This document shows, piece by piece, positions 12,201 through 24,200 of a stretch of DNA of 64,000 bases; position 1 is the stretch's first letter; every line of letters begins with the position of its first letter. This DNA comes from Azorinus chamasolen. Lineage: Eukaryota; Mollusca; Bivalvia; Cardiida; Solecurtidae. The position numbers were made by a program, and so were the translations under genes. The notes below the pieces were generated by a model. The model made no database searches, was not told the origin of the DNA, and saw nothing but the letters and a program-made list of their open reading frames with translations. The stretch is from NCBI GenBank assembly GCA_963576725.1, contig OY755252.1:50427394-50491393 (forward strand). The letters run 5' to 3'.

Positions 12201-15200
12201 ATAATACGTCCCGTTTTTTCAAACGGGCGTATAACAAGAGGGCCATGAGGCCCTGAAGCGCTCACCTGAGATACCCAAGGGACGGGGCCATCATTTGTAC
12301 AACCTTGGTAGAAAACCACAAGGCAAAGCAGTATGCCATTAATTAAAGGTCTAAGCCTTATGGTTTCAGAGAAAAATGATATAGTTTTCCCATGAAAACT
12401 GATAAGCAAGGGCCAAGTTTTGCCCAGAGGTCATGGTCGTAAGTTGAACAATCTTGGCAGAGGACCACAACCCAAAGCTACATGCCAAATATCAAAGGTC
12501 TAGGCCTTACAGTTTCAGAGAAGAAGATTTTTAAAGATTTTCCTATGAAAAACTGATAAGCCCTTGGGCGGGGCCATTTTTGGCCCGTGGTCATAATATG
12601 AACAATCTTTGTAGAGGACCATTAGATCATGCTACATACCAACTATCAAAGGTCTAGGCCTTACAGTTTCAGAGAAGAAGATTTTTAAAGATTTTCCAAT
12701 GAAAAACTGATAAGCCCTTGGGCGGGCATTTTTGGCCCGGGGGTCATAATTTGAACAATCTTTGTAGAGGACCATTAGATCATGCTACATGCCAAATATC
12801 AAAGGTCTAGGCCTTACAGTTTCAGAGAAGAAGATTTTTAAAGATTTTCCTATGAAAAACTGATAAGCCCTTGGGCGGGGCCATTTTTGGCCCAGGGGTC
12901 ATAATTTGAACAGTATTTGTAGAGAACCATTAGATCATGCTACATGCCAAATATCAAAGATCTAGGCCTTACAGTTTCAGAGAAGAAGATTTTTAAAGAT
13001 TTTCCTATGAAAAACTGATAAGCCCTTGGGCGGGGCCATTTTTGGCCCGGGGGTCATAATTTAAACAATCTTTTTAGAGGACCATTAGATCATGCTACAT
13101 GCCAAATATCAAAGGTCTAGGCCTTACAGTTTCAGAGAAGAAGATTTTTAAAGATTTTCCTATGAAAAACTGATAAGCCCTTGGGCGGGGCCATTTTTGG
13201 CCCGGGGGTCATAATGTGAACAACGTTTCGTTCCCCCTAGCCACTGATGCTTCTGACAAAATTTGGTTAAAATCGGGTCAGCAGTTTCAGAGGAGATGTC
13301 GTTTGAAAATGTGGACGGACACCGGACGCCGGACACCGGACGCCGGACAAATAGCGGTACAAAATAGCCACTGGTCAAGCAACCAAACTGATTTTACTAG
13401 ACCACTATACTCCATCAAAGACCAATAATTATCATTGACCAGCAAAATATTGAAACTGCTGTCTGCCAATTTTGACTACAGGATCATAACTTATAACTTT
13501 TGTAGAGGACCTGAACATGATGCTATGTGTCTAATATGAAAGCGGAGAACCTTCCAGTTTCAGAGGAGATTCCCACAGTTTTCACTATATGTTTCTATAG
13601 AAAACTGGCCACCCCTGAGGCTGGGTCAATTTTGACCCCAGGGGCATAATATATATGTTTTGTAGAGGACCTGAACATGATGATATGTGCCAAATATGAA
13701 AGCTGAGAACCTTCCAGTTTCAGGAGAGGATTTTCAAAGTTTTCACATGTTTCTATTGAAAACTGGCCACCCCTGGGGAAGGGTCAATTTTGAAAATAGT
13801 GACATAATTTATATACCTTTTGTACAGGACCTGAACATGATGCTATGTGCCAAATATGAAAGCTGAAAACCTTCCAGTTTCAGAGAAGACTTTCAAAGGT
13901 TCAAATTGTTGATGACTGACGACAGACAACGAAGCCATACAGAAGCCATATGATCTGGGTCTACTATGTTTGCAAAGGAGTGTAATTGTGTTTATATGAT
14001 GGAAAGGGTTAACTAATATAAAAGAAAGTATAACAACTTACTGACAGCTACGTGGACTGACAAAGCTACTTTGTTCATAGATAAGGACCATATACGTAGG
14101 TCGTGTATGTCTTGGACATGTGGCACTCGTCTGAGGCTCTGGTAGACTGCCTTAAAACTTACACCTCTAGGAGTACCTTAAATCAAACCAAGATGAATAC
14201 TATTTAAATCTTGCATTATAAATAAAAAACAAGGAAATTTACAGCCATGGCAAACAGGGGAGAATCAGGCCTTAACATACAGTACACCAGCAGCCAGAGC
14301 AAAACCTGATCAGTGAGACAGTTCCTACAGGAGATTTTTATCTGGTTCTACTCTGATTGCACAGGTGTAAAAAGGTGAAAGTAATACCAAGTACATGGCT
14401 GACTGGAGATTTACCATCTGAAAATTTGAATTAAAAGAGCAACAAATAGGTCACATGCAGTAAAACCTCCGAAAACCAAACCTCTTCGGATTTAACAAAA
14501 TGTTTGGTTTTCAGAAGTGTTCAGATTAGTGAGCTTTTTATTAGTTAGAAATTTTGACTTTTGTTTTTTGTTTCAAAACCTGCCAAGAGAATTGTTTTTG
14601 AAACTTTGCTCCATGAATATTTATATAAAGTAATAGTGACCTCATGAATATGAATTAATTGTTATAATAGACATGGACACAGGAATATTTGGCCATGGCA
14701 GAAACTGCAGAATCATACCTATATTATATAATAAGCCATCCTAGAAGAGTCATCTGATCTGGCTGTACTCTGAGAGTTAACCCTTTACTCAATTAACTTT
14801 AAAATGAATATTCATTAAGTTCACTTTTATAATTTAATTCTTTCAAGGGAATATTTTACTTTGACAAAAAATGTAGGATACGATCTATATAATGCCATAC
14901 TGCCAGGCAGCTCCTATGGGAGCTATCTCACTTCAGCGTGCTCAGTTTGCTTATAGATAGATAGAGATAGATTTATTTCAATATTGAGCAACAAGCGATA
15001 GTTACCAACACATACGGACATACGAGGGGTGATTGATAAGTCCGTGGCCTGGGGTAGAAACAGACCACTTATAAACATACCATTTGATGTCTGTGTAGAA
15101 ATGTGTTATAATCACTCTGCAGGGACAGAAGAATTTTTTTCTCTCTTTTATTTGCCAGAATTTGATTCTCAAAGCTACTTACTATGAGTACTTCTAAGCA

Positions 15201-18200
15201 AATGGAAAATGTTGGCCATCACGTGATTATTCAATACCTTGGCCTCAAAGGCTTATCACCTAAGGAGATTCATGAGGACATGGTAGCTACGTTAGGGGAG
15301 CATGCCCCATGTTATAGCATGATGAAACAAGCAAAAAAATGTGGAAACCGCATTAAAGCCGGAATTTTTTTTGTGTTGACCTTGACCCAATGTCATGTAT
15401 CCTAATCCTTGTATCAACTGAAAGGCCTTCACCCAAGCTATCTGCATACCAAATATAAATTGTCTAGCCCATGTAGTTCAGAAGTTATAACAACATTTTC
15501 ATGACAGCAAATGTTTCAAAATAGTGACCTAGACCTGATTTCAGGTATCTTTATGTCATCTGTAAGGTCCTTATCAAAGCTATCTGAATACCAAAGGTGA
15601 ATTGACTAGCACTCGTGGATTAGAAGTTATAGCAAAGTGTTAAAGTTTGTTAAAAACAGTCAAGTTCTCAAAATAGTGACCTTGACCTAGACCCAATTTC
15701 ATGTATCCTTTTATCAACTGAAACGCCTTCACCAAAGCTATCTCCATACCATATCTGAATTGTCTAGCATATGAGGTTCAGCAGTTAAGAAACAAGAGCT
15801 GTCACAGGACAGCGCGCTCGACTATTCTCAGAATTGTTAGTGTAAAAATGCTTGATAGTGGCCTAAAATGGTGTCAAATGACACTAGAAGCAAGTAATCA
15901 AAGTGTCAGTAAAATATCTTTAATAGTATTCAATATGTAGTATCTCTTTGAAATCTTTAATGAAAAGAAAAACCTAAGTTAAAAAGGGCAATAATTTCTA
16001 TTAAAATGCTTGAAAGAGTAATGCCTACAGATAAAGCTTGTGATGATGAGCAAGTGTTCCAAGTTTCAAAGCTTTATCTCAAAGGGTTATGTAAATAAGT
16101 GGACTTTAACAAAAACCTTAACGCAAAAAATCTAAGTTAAAAAGGGTCATAATTCTGTCAAATTGCTTGATAGAGTTATGTACTCTTGCCTACAGGTGAA
16201 GCTAGTGGTGGAGAACAAGTGATCCAAGTTTCATAGCTTTATCCCTAAGGGTTATATTAATCAGTGGACTTTAACAAAAACCTTAACCAAAAATTGTAAG
16301 TTAAAAAGGGCCATAATTCTGTCAAATTGCTTGATAGAGTTATGTACTATTGCCTACAGATAAAGCTAGTGGTGGTGAACAAGTGATCCAAGTTTCAAAG
16401 CTTTATCCCAAAGGGTTATGTTAATCAGTGGACTTTAACAAAAACCTTAACCAAAAATTGTAAGTTAAAAAGGGCCATAATTCTGTAAAAATGCTTGACA
16501 GAGTTATGTACTCTTGCCTACAGATGAAGCTTGTGGTGGTGAACAAGTGTTCCAAGTTTCAAAGCTTTATTCCAAATAGACCAAATATGAATGGTCTAGC
16601 TTAAGTAATTCAGAAGTTATAGCAATGTTAGTTTTGTTTATGACGGCAAAGTTTTGGAAATAGTGACCTTGACCTTATTTCATGTATCCTTGTATCAAGT
16701 GAAAGGCCTTCACCCAAGCTATCTGCATACTAAATATGAATGGTCTAGCTTAGTAATTCAGAAGTTATAAGCAATGTTAAAGTTTTCTTAATGACGGCAA
16801 GCCGCCCGCCCGCCCGGTTTTCGACAAACTATAAGCTGCGATTTTTCTAAAGAAATCCGGCTAAAAATGGACCGCTGAATTTAAACCCGGTAGAGAGAGT
16901 CTTGAAGATGACCCCCCGTCCTGGCAGGCCACCAACTGTCACCTCAAAGGACACCATCAATAAAATCCATGATATGATTATGGCAGATCGGCGAATTACA
17001 CAGCGGTACATTGCTACACAGCTGGGTATATCACAGGAATGGATTCATGTAATTATCCATAATGATTTGCAAATGACAAAGGTTTCTGCCAGATGGGTCC
17101 CAAAACTTCTGAGTCTCGACCAGAAACTCCCCTGATTTAGCACCCTCTGACCATTACCTATTCCCTAAGATGAACAAGAGCACCGCAAGACGGGGCAATA
17201 TACGCCCGAAGGCTGTTCTATAAAATTATGTTGAAAAATAAAGGAGGAGTTAGTTGCACAAGAAATTGCTACCCGAAACTATCAAAGGGCAATAACTCCA
17301 GAATGAACAAGAGGGCCTGAAAGGCCCTGACATCGCTCACCAGACAATCAGAGGAGAAGATTTTCAAAGTTTTCACTATGTGTTTCTATAGAAAACTACC
17401 CGGCCCTGGGGCGGGCAAATTTTGACCCAAGGGGCATAATTTATGTAACTTTTGTAGAGGACCTCAAGTGAATTTTTTTTTTAAAAATGAAAACATATAA
17501 CAATGTCAATCTATAGAAGGGCATGTACAAAAGTATATATGTAAACCCTCTCCCTGGGCAAATTGGTTGAATTTCAGAAAGAATAAATTAATCTATATAT
17601 ACATGTACTTATATTCAAAATTTCAGATATTTTCATTACACCTTCATGAGTTATTAATATTCATATCTTAATTTATTTTCAACCCTTCCCCTGTTCTATG
17701 TTTATTCAAAATTTAAATAACTACTGAATATTCATGGACAAACTAGTTATAATGAAATATGGAAGGTGGGACAGTGTAGCCATTTTAGAAAGTAAAGAAA
17801 CATCTTTCAAATTCCATTGACAAACAGAGTGGACCCTGATCAGACAGCTGCTATAGGAGCCATTTGATCTGGGTCTGCTCTGTTTGCAAATGTGTGAAAA
17901 GGTGTTAACATGAGGGAAAGGGTTAGTAAACATATTATAAGTATATTGTACACAAAATGAAAATAATGTAATGCAATTTGCACTATATCATATCATAAGC
18001 GAACAGCAGATTGATCAGATGGCTACAACATAAGCCATCTAATCAGGGTCCACTCTGTTTGCAAAGGTGTAGAAAGGCCTATTTATGGAGTAAAGGGTTA
18101 ATTGTCCTAATTAATGTGCAACAGGTGACATCTAACTATAACAATTTTTAGGTTTCGGACTACTTTCCGAAACCTAATAGTAATGCATGCCTATGGCATG

Positions 18201-21200
18201 CCTCAAGCAAATTTATAAAGAAATTCATATCCCATGATGCGCAATCAGACCACTGTTATATTACGAAATATCAATTCATGCTTACAATGCATACGTTCAT
18301 TAGCCCAAATGCAGAAATTTTGAATCGTTTAACGTTGACAGAATGTTTATCAAGTAGCGCCGATTAAACGATTTAGTTGTCTACGGGTGTATTTCACCCG
18401 TATTTCTACTTTCATTTTGCCAAAAATGTGATTTTGATAACACCCCTAGACAAACATATAGTTCCAAGTGCAATGCGTTGGATAAACGATATCGATAATT
18501 CTTCATTTGGTATTTGTGTCAATTATTAAAATGCGGATGCAACTGTTTCAATTACCAATAATGTTGCCATGTAAAATGCTACGTTATATGATAAATTTGG
18601 TCGCGAACGAATATATACCACAGAGCGCCGGTAAAAATGGCCCAGAAAGTAATCGACTTCTGAAAGTCGGGCGGATATTTTGAAATCTACAAGCATTTCT
18701 TGAATTTGTCGGATAGGTACAGACAACGTTACGGAGAAAACAGTAATGAATAATGATCAGAACACCGTCAATCTCTACACATTACACACGAACTATGGGA
18801 ATGAAGATAACGACTGCTGGAAATTGCAAGATACAGTATAAACACCCGATATGACGGGTATGACTCATATCCGCGGATATGAATTCCACAGACTAAAATC
18901 GGCCTCAATTTAAGCATTTTTTGTTTTTAGAAAAACCTTTTATCGAGCTTTTTGGCTAATATTGTCCACTAATATTGTCCATATTTATTTTTTGAAATAC
19001 GTAGAATTAATATTCAGTGCACTGCATAATAAGTATATATAGTTGAAGTTGAAGAAAGCTAAAAAAAAAATTAAAATAGTCGGCACCGACCCTTCGGCAC
19101 GAAGGAGCACGGACCGTAGTGAAACGCCCCGGAGATATATGGATATCCTTGAGTCTCAAACGCAATCTGTATTCTGAATGCATCAGAAGTAATTATGTTG
19201 AGTTTGAAAGATCATAATTATATTTTTACATCATGTGTGACAAACATCGTAAACATTAATCATAGACTTTTCAGTTCTCTAAGATCCATGTTTATAATGT
19301 GTGAAATGTACCAGGTTGTAAGCATTTAAGGATAATTACTCCAATTATAGAGAGTTAGTAGTTATAAAAGAGATATAGTGGAATTATTTTTTTGTATGTT
19401 TTACATAATATAATTCTTGACAAATTTGTGTTTTTAGTGTTTTAGTGCTCCCCCCCCCCCTCCCCAGCATTAATCTGTGTTAACATACAAGCATGCTGTT
19501 ATTTTCACCCCTGGTATTTAATAATATCCCAAAATGAAGTAGGGGGACACTTTGTGTTTGCTCCGTTTCTTTTTCTTATTATTCTTTCTTCCGATTCTGA
19601 TTCTTCCAATTCTTCTTCCGTCGTGAACCTGTCCAATGCATTTCTCAGTAAGATTAAGTAATTGTCAGATCTTAATGAAACTTCATATGAATATTGCTTG
19701 ATACATGCATATGTACATCCCACTTTTAATTTTTTTAAAATCACCATAACTAAATGGTTGGCTATAATTGGTTGAAATTAAGATGTTGTTTGGCGAAGTT
19801 ATATATCATTCGATTTTTTTGCTGAAAATTGGTATCATGGGATATTTTAGTACTCTAAATCAATTTGTATGGGTTTCGAAAGTACATGTATTGGTTGATT
19901 TTGCTAAATATTGGTATGACGGTATATTTTGGCACTCAGGACTAATTTGTAGGTCTTTTTAAAGAATTGGTTGCCATGGTAACTGAATGGTGGCTCTGAT
20001 TGGTAGAAAATTTAGATCTTTTTCGACAAATTCAGATATTATTCGATTTTGCCCAAAATTGGTATGTCGGGATATTTTGACACTCAGAATTGATTGGTAT
20101 GTCTTTGGAAATGATTTGTTGGTATGGAAACTGAATGGTGGGATCTGATTGGTCAAAATTTTAGATATTCAAATTTGCTGAAAATTGGCATTTAGGGGTA
20201 TTTGGGTACCCCAAACACAGTCAAGTTGTTTTGAAATACTTGTTTGTCATGGTAATGGAGTGGTGTCCTCTGAATGGGTCACAATTTACATATAAGATTT
20301 TTCGGAAAAATCGTCAGTAGGGATATATAATTATGCAGTTGTTTCAAAAGTGTTGGTTGCCATGGTAACCAAGTGATCACTAATGGTCTGTTATTGGTTG
20401 AAATTTAGATATTTTGCTCACAAATATCAGTTGTAAGTTTCGTTTAGGGGACATTCTGCAACATATATTCTGTTATAACTAGATCTTGTTAACTGTATGA
20501 TATTTAGATACACATGGCATATATAATTTACTCAAACTTGGTTGTAGTGTATAGATGGATAAGTGATTGACGCACGCCAAATACTGTTTCAATCCACCAG
20601 TTAGTAGCAGAAATATGACCCTTTTTTGCTCCAGATAGCCATATAGGAAATTTGACAGTTAGAAGTCATATCTTGGAACAGTTTGCTCAGATTTCATTAA
20701 ATTTGACTGGGTATTTACATGGATAGGTGCATGAGGCACATATTATATGACGCCAACTTCGGCCATATAATAATAGAGTAATGGCCCTTTACTACATTAA
20801 ATTATCATTTTAAGTAAACTTCAGGCACACAGTGGCAAATTGAGCTATTGGAACTGCACTGTTTGCTACTAGTCATCAATTTATTTCTTTAAACAATATC
20901 TAAAACACTGACAGGATTTTCAGAAAGTTTCACAGCAATTATGTTCAGATGACCTGTCTATTTTAACAAACAGTTCCATTAAACACCATTTTAGTTCAGG
21001 AAATAATGCTTTAGAGGTCATTTTACTATTTTTCAATGGTACCAGTTCTTCCCTACCAAGCTTTTTCGTATTGTATAGTCACAATCGCCATATATATGGT
21101 CCGAAACCTTCAGTACTGTCAGTACTTTGATCTTTGTTTGGGTCTGCTCTACTACCAACAAAGGAGGCAATCCAGTTGTTATCAAAAAGGGAGATAACCT

Positions 21201-24200
21201 ACCTTTAAATGTATGCTAAAAATAGACACCAGTAAATGTTTAACTAGAGATATGCCAGTCTCCCTTAATTGGCTTGCAACTGCAAGCTTGTTGCAAACTT
21301 AATGCTAGCCAAAATGAGCTTGCTATTTACTTTGGGTTAGCTAGCATTTAGCCCTGGTTATATAAAAGTTTAGTGAACCAAGAAAACCCATTCATATGCA
21401 GAAGTGATCTGCAATTATCCCTAGTCAATATGCTTATGGCTGGTCACTCACTCTTCAAAGGTCCTATACCTTTAGCCTGCTAATATTACACCAGCTACTT
21501 GCTTTGGTGTTTTTTTTTCATTTATAATAACCTTTGCAAACAGTCTGGATCAAGTCTGGATCCAGATGAGATACAAAGTAACTTGGCATCTCATCAGGGT
21601 CCAAACTGTCTTTCACTATGACATTTGTTTTTAAAAGATATGGAAGGAAACAACTTTTGCAGCAGATAACATTATTTGCAGACAGTAATTGCTCAGAGTG
21701 CAAAGGGGATTGGAGAAAATTATGCTAGCCACCAAATGACCTCCATAATAACCTGCATGATGTTTACAACACATCAAACAGCAAAGAGGTCCTGGGCATC
21801 AGTAAGGCTAATTGAGCACAGTGAAAAATATTGCAGCTGCATTTTTCTGGAGTGTAAATCTGGAGTGTGTACTAGCACTCTCCCAGTAAATAATGGTCAG
21901 TTTGAATTAGCTGAAACAGCAGCCTGCTCTAAGAAACTGGCCACCTCTTGGGTAGGGCCAATTTTGACCCAAGGGGCATAATTTATATAACTTTTGTTGT
22001 GGACCTGAACATGATGCTATGTGCCAAATATGAAAGTTGAAAACTTTCTGGTTTCAGAAGAGATGATTTTCAAAGATTTCACTACATGTTTCTATAGAAA
22101 ACAATACACCCCTGGGGCGGGGCCAATTTTGACCCCAGGGGCATAATTTATATAACTATTGTAGAGGACCTACACATGATGCTATGTGCCAAATATGAAA
22201 GCTGAGAACCCTATAGATTCAGAGGAGAAGATTTTTAAAGGTTCAAATTGTTGACGACGGACGACGAACGACGGACGACGCACGACGCACACCGCACGAC
22301 GACGGACGACGGACATCAGGCAATCACAAAAGCTCACCCTGAGCACTTTGTGCTCTGGTGAGCTAAAAATGATATGAGAGTTATCTCACTGATATGCACA
22401 ACTACACATCAATATCTATCATTCCTGAAAGTTTGAAGAAATTATGTTGAAAAATAAAGGAGGAGTTAGTTGCACAAGAAATTGCTACCCGAAACTATCA
22501 AAGGGCAATAACTCCAGAATGAACAAGAGGGTCGTCACGGGTGACAAATGCCCCCAAAGTGTTTGACACCGAAATGCATTTTGGTGGAAAAACAATACAA
22601 TGTAATGCAGGTGTAACATGAAATTTTGATGCTGTTAAAAATGACACAGGAGTCAGTTCTTAACATTAGAAACAGAACCTTTGACGATTATGATAGCTAA
22701 GAAAAGAGCCAAGCGTCAAAACTTAGTTAAAAAGGACCCTAAGTCATTCTCAACGTTAAAAAGGACCCTGGGTTGATTGTCAACGTTTAAGGTATAGGAG
22801 ATATGCTCTGGACAAGCTTTTTGTATCTGGTAAGATATAGGAGATATGCTCCGGACTGTAAAATTGAGGTCAAAGGTCAAGGTCAAGGTCAGTGATCTGA
22901 AAATGGTACATGACTCTCCCCCATCCCAAGATGAACTCACAAACCAAATTTGGATTCCGTAGCTGGTAAGGTATAGGAGAAATGCTCCAGACAAGCTTTG
23001 TGTAAAATCTAGGTCAAAGGTCAAGGTCACAGTGACCTGAAAATGGTACGCGACACACCGCCATCCCAAGATAAACTCACACATTAAATTTGGAATCCGC
23101 AGCTGGTAAGGTATAAGAGATATTCTCTGGACAACCTTTTTTGTAAAATCGAGGTCGAAGGTCAAGGTCAAGGTCACAGTGACCTGAAAATGGTACGCGA
23201 CACTCCGCCATCTGAAGGTGATCTCACAAACCAAATTTGGAATCCGTATCTGGTAAGGTATAGGAGATATGCTCTGGACAAGCTTTTTGTAAAATCGGTC
23301 AAGGTCAAGGTCAAGGTTAAGGTCATAGTGACCTGGAAATGGTACATGACATTCCGCCATCTCAAGATGAACTCACACACCAAATTTGGAATCTGTAGCT
23401 GCTAAGGTAAAGGAGATATGCTCCGGACAAGCTTTTTGTAAAATCGGTCAAAGGTCATGGTCAAGGTCACAGTGATCTGAAAATGGTATGCGACACTCCT
23501 CCATCCAAAGATGAACTCACACACCAAATTTGGAATCCTTAGCTGGTAAGGAATAGGAGATATACTCCGGACAAGCTTTTTGTAGCTGGTAAGGTATAAG
23601 CGGTTTTTAAAATCGAGGTCAAAGGTCAAGGTCAAGGTCACAGTGACCTGAAAATGGTACGCGACACTCCGCCATCCCAAGATGAACTCACACACCAAAT
23701 TTGGAATCTGTAGCTGGTAAGGTAAAGGAGATATGCTCCGGACAAGCTTTTTGTAAAATCGGTCAAAGGTCATGGTCAAGGTCACAGTGATCTGAAAATG
23801 GTACGCGACACTCCTCCATCCCAAGATGAACTAACACACCAAATTTGGAACCCTTAGCTGGTAAGGTATAGGAAATATACTCCGGACAAGCTTTTTGTAG
23901 CTGGTAAGGCACAAGCTTTTTTTAAAATCGAGGTCAAAGGTCAAGGTCAAGGTCACAGTGACCTGGAAATGGTACGCGACACTCCGCCATCCTAAGATGA
24001 ACTCACACACCAAATTTGGAATCTGTAGCTGGTAAGGTAAAGGAGATATGCTCCGGACAAGCTTTTTGTAAAATCAAGGTCAAAGGTCAAGGTCAAGGTC
24101 ACAGTGACATGAAAATGGTACGCGACACTCCCCCATCCCAAGATGAACTCACACACCAAATTTGGTATCCGTAGCTGATGTGACAAAGGAAATATACTCC

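Larger units (their letters stand above)
10090..12232 (+). mobile_element. HLE with mismatched ends (G-1)
   Basis: The 5' end (CCAAGAGTGTTCTGAGAA, then GTCACCTGC) is of the same kind as at 34797. B-1 follows at 10139, and the G body (CTGTTAATATGCTGGAGTGC) resumes at 11814. The body holds two units of GAAAGCTCTATAATGATTAG, then GACGGACGGACGGAC and a hairpin CGTCCCGTTTTTTCAAACGGGCG. That 3' hairpin does not match the 5' motif GTCACCTGC, whereas the sister at 42453 does. Confidence 0.55.
15023..17172 (+). pseudogene. mariner transposase relic, catalytic middle deleted
   Basis: The TIR CGAGGGGTGATTGATAAGTC starts at 15023 after TA. The N-terminal helix-turn-helix half begins ATG 15184 ([26 protein letters not shown]) and breaks at ~15340, where an HLE is inserted. 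Reading resumes at 16863 ([26 protein letters not shown]). After SLDQK it jumps to [14 protein letters not shown] at ~17130, so the first two catalytic Asp and ~170 residues are missing. The right TIR is absent; another HLE starts at 17173. It is dead. Confidence 0.88.

Noticed and set aside
18526..18726. 66-codon minus-strand ORF as an upstream exon or gene
   Set aside because: It shows no zinc transporter motif, no domain and no convincing splice pattern; it lies between exons already joined in phase.
22716..23824. Minus-strand ORFs of 214 and 140 codons as genes
   Set aside because: They lie wholly in the K element tandem array, repeat the same peptide, and shift frame between monomers of different length.
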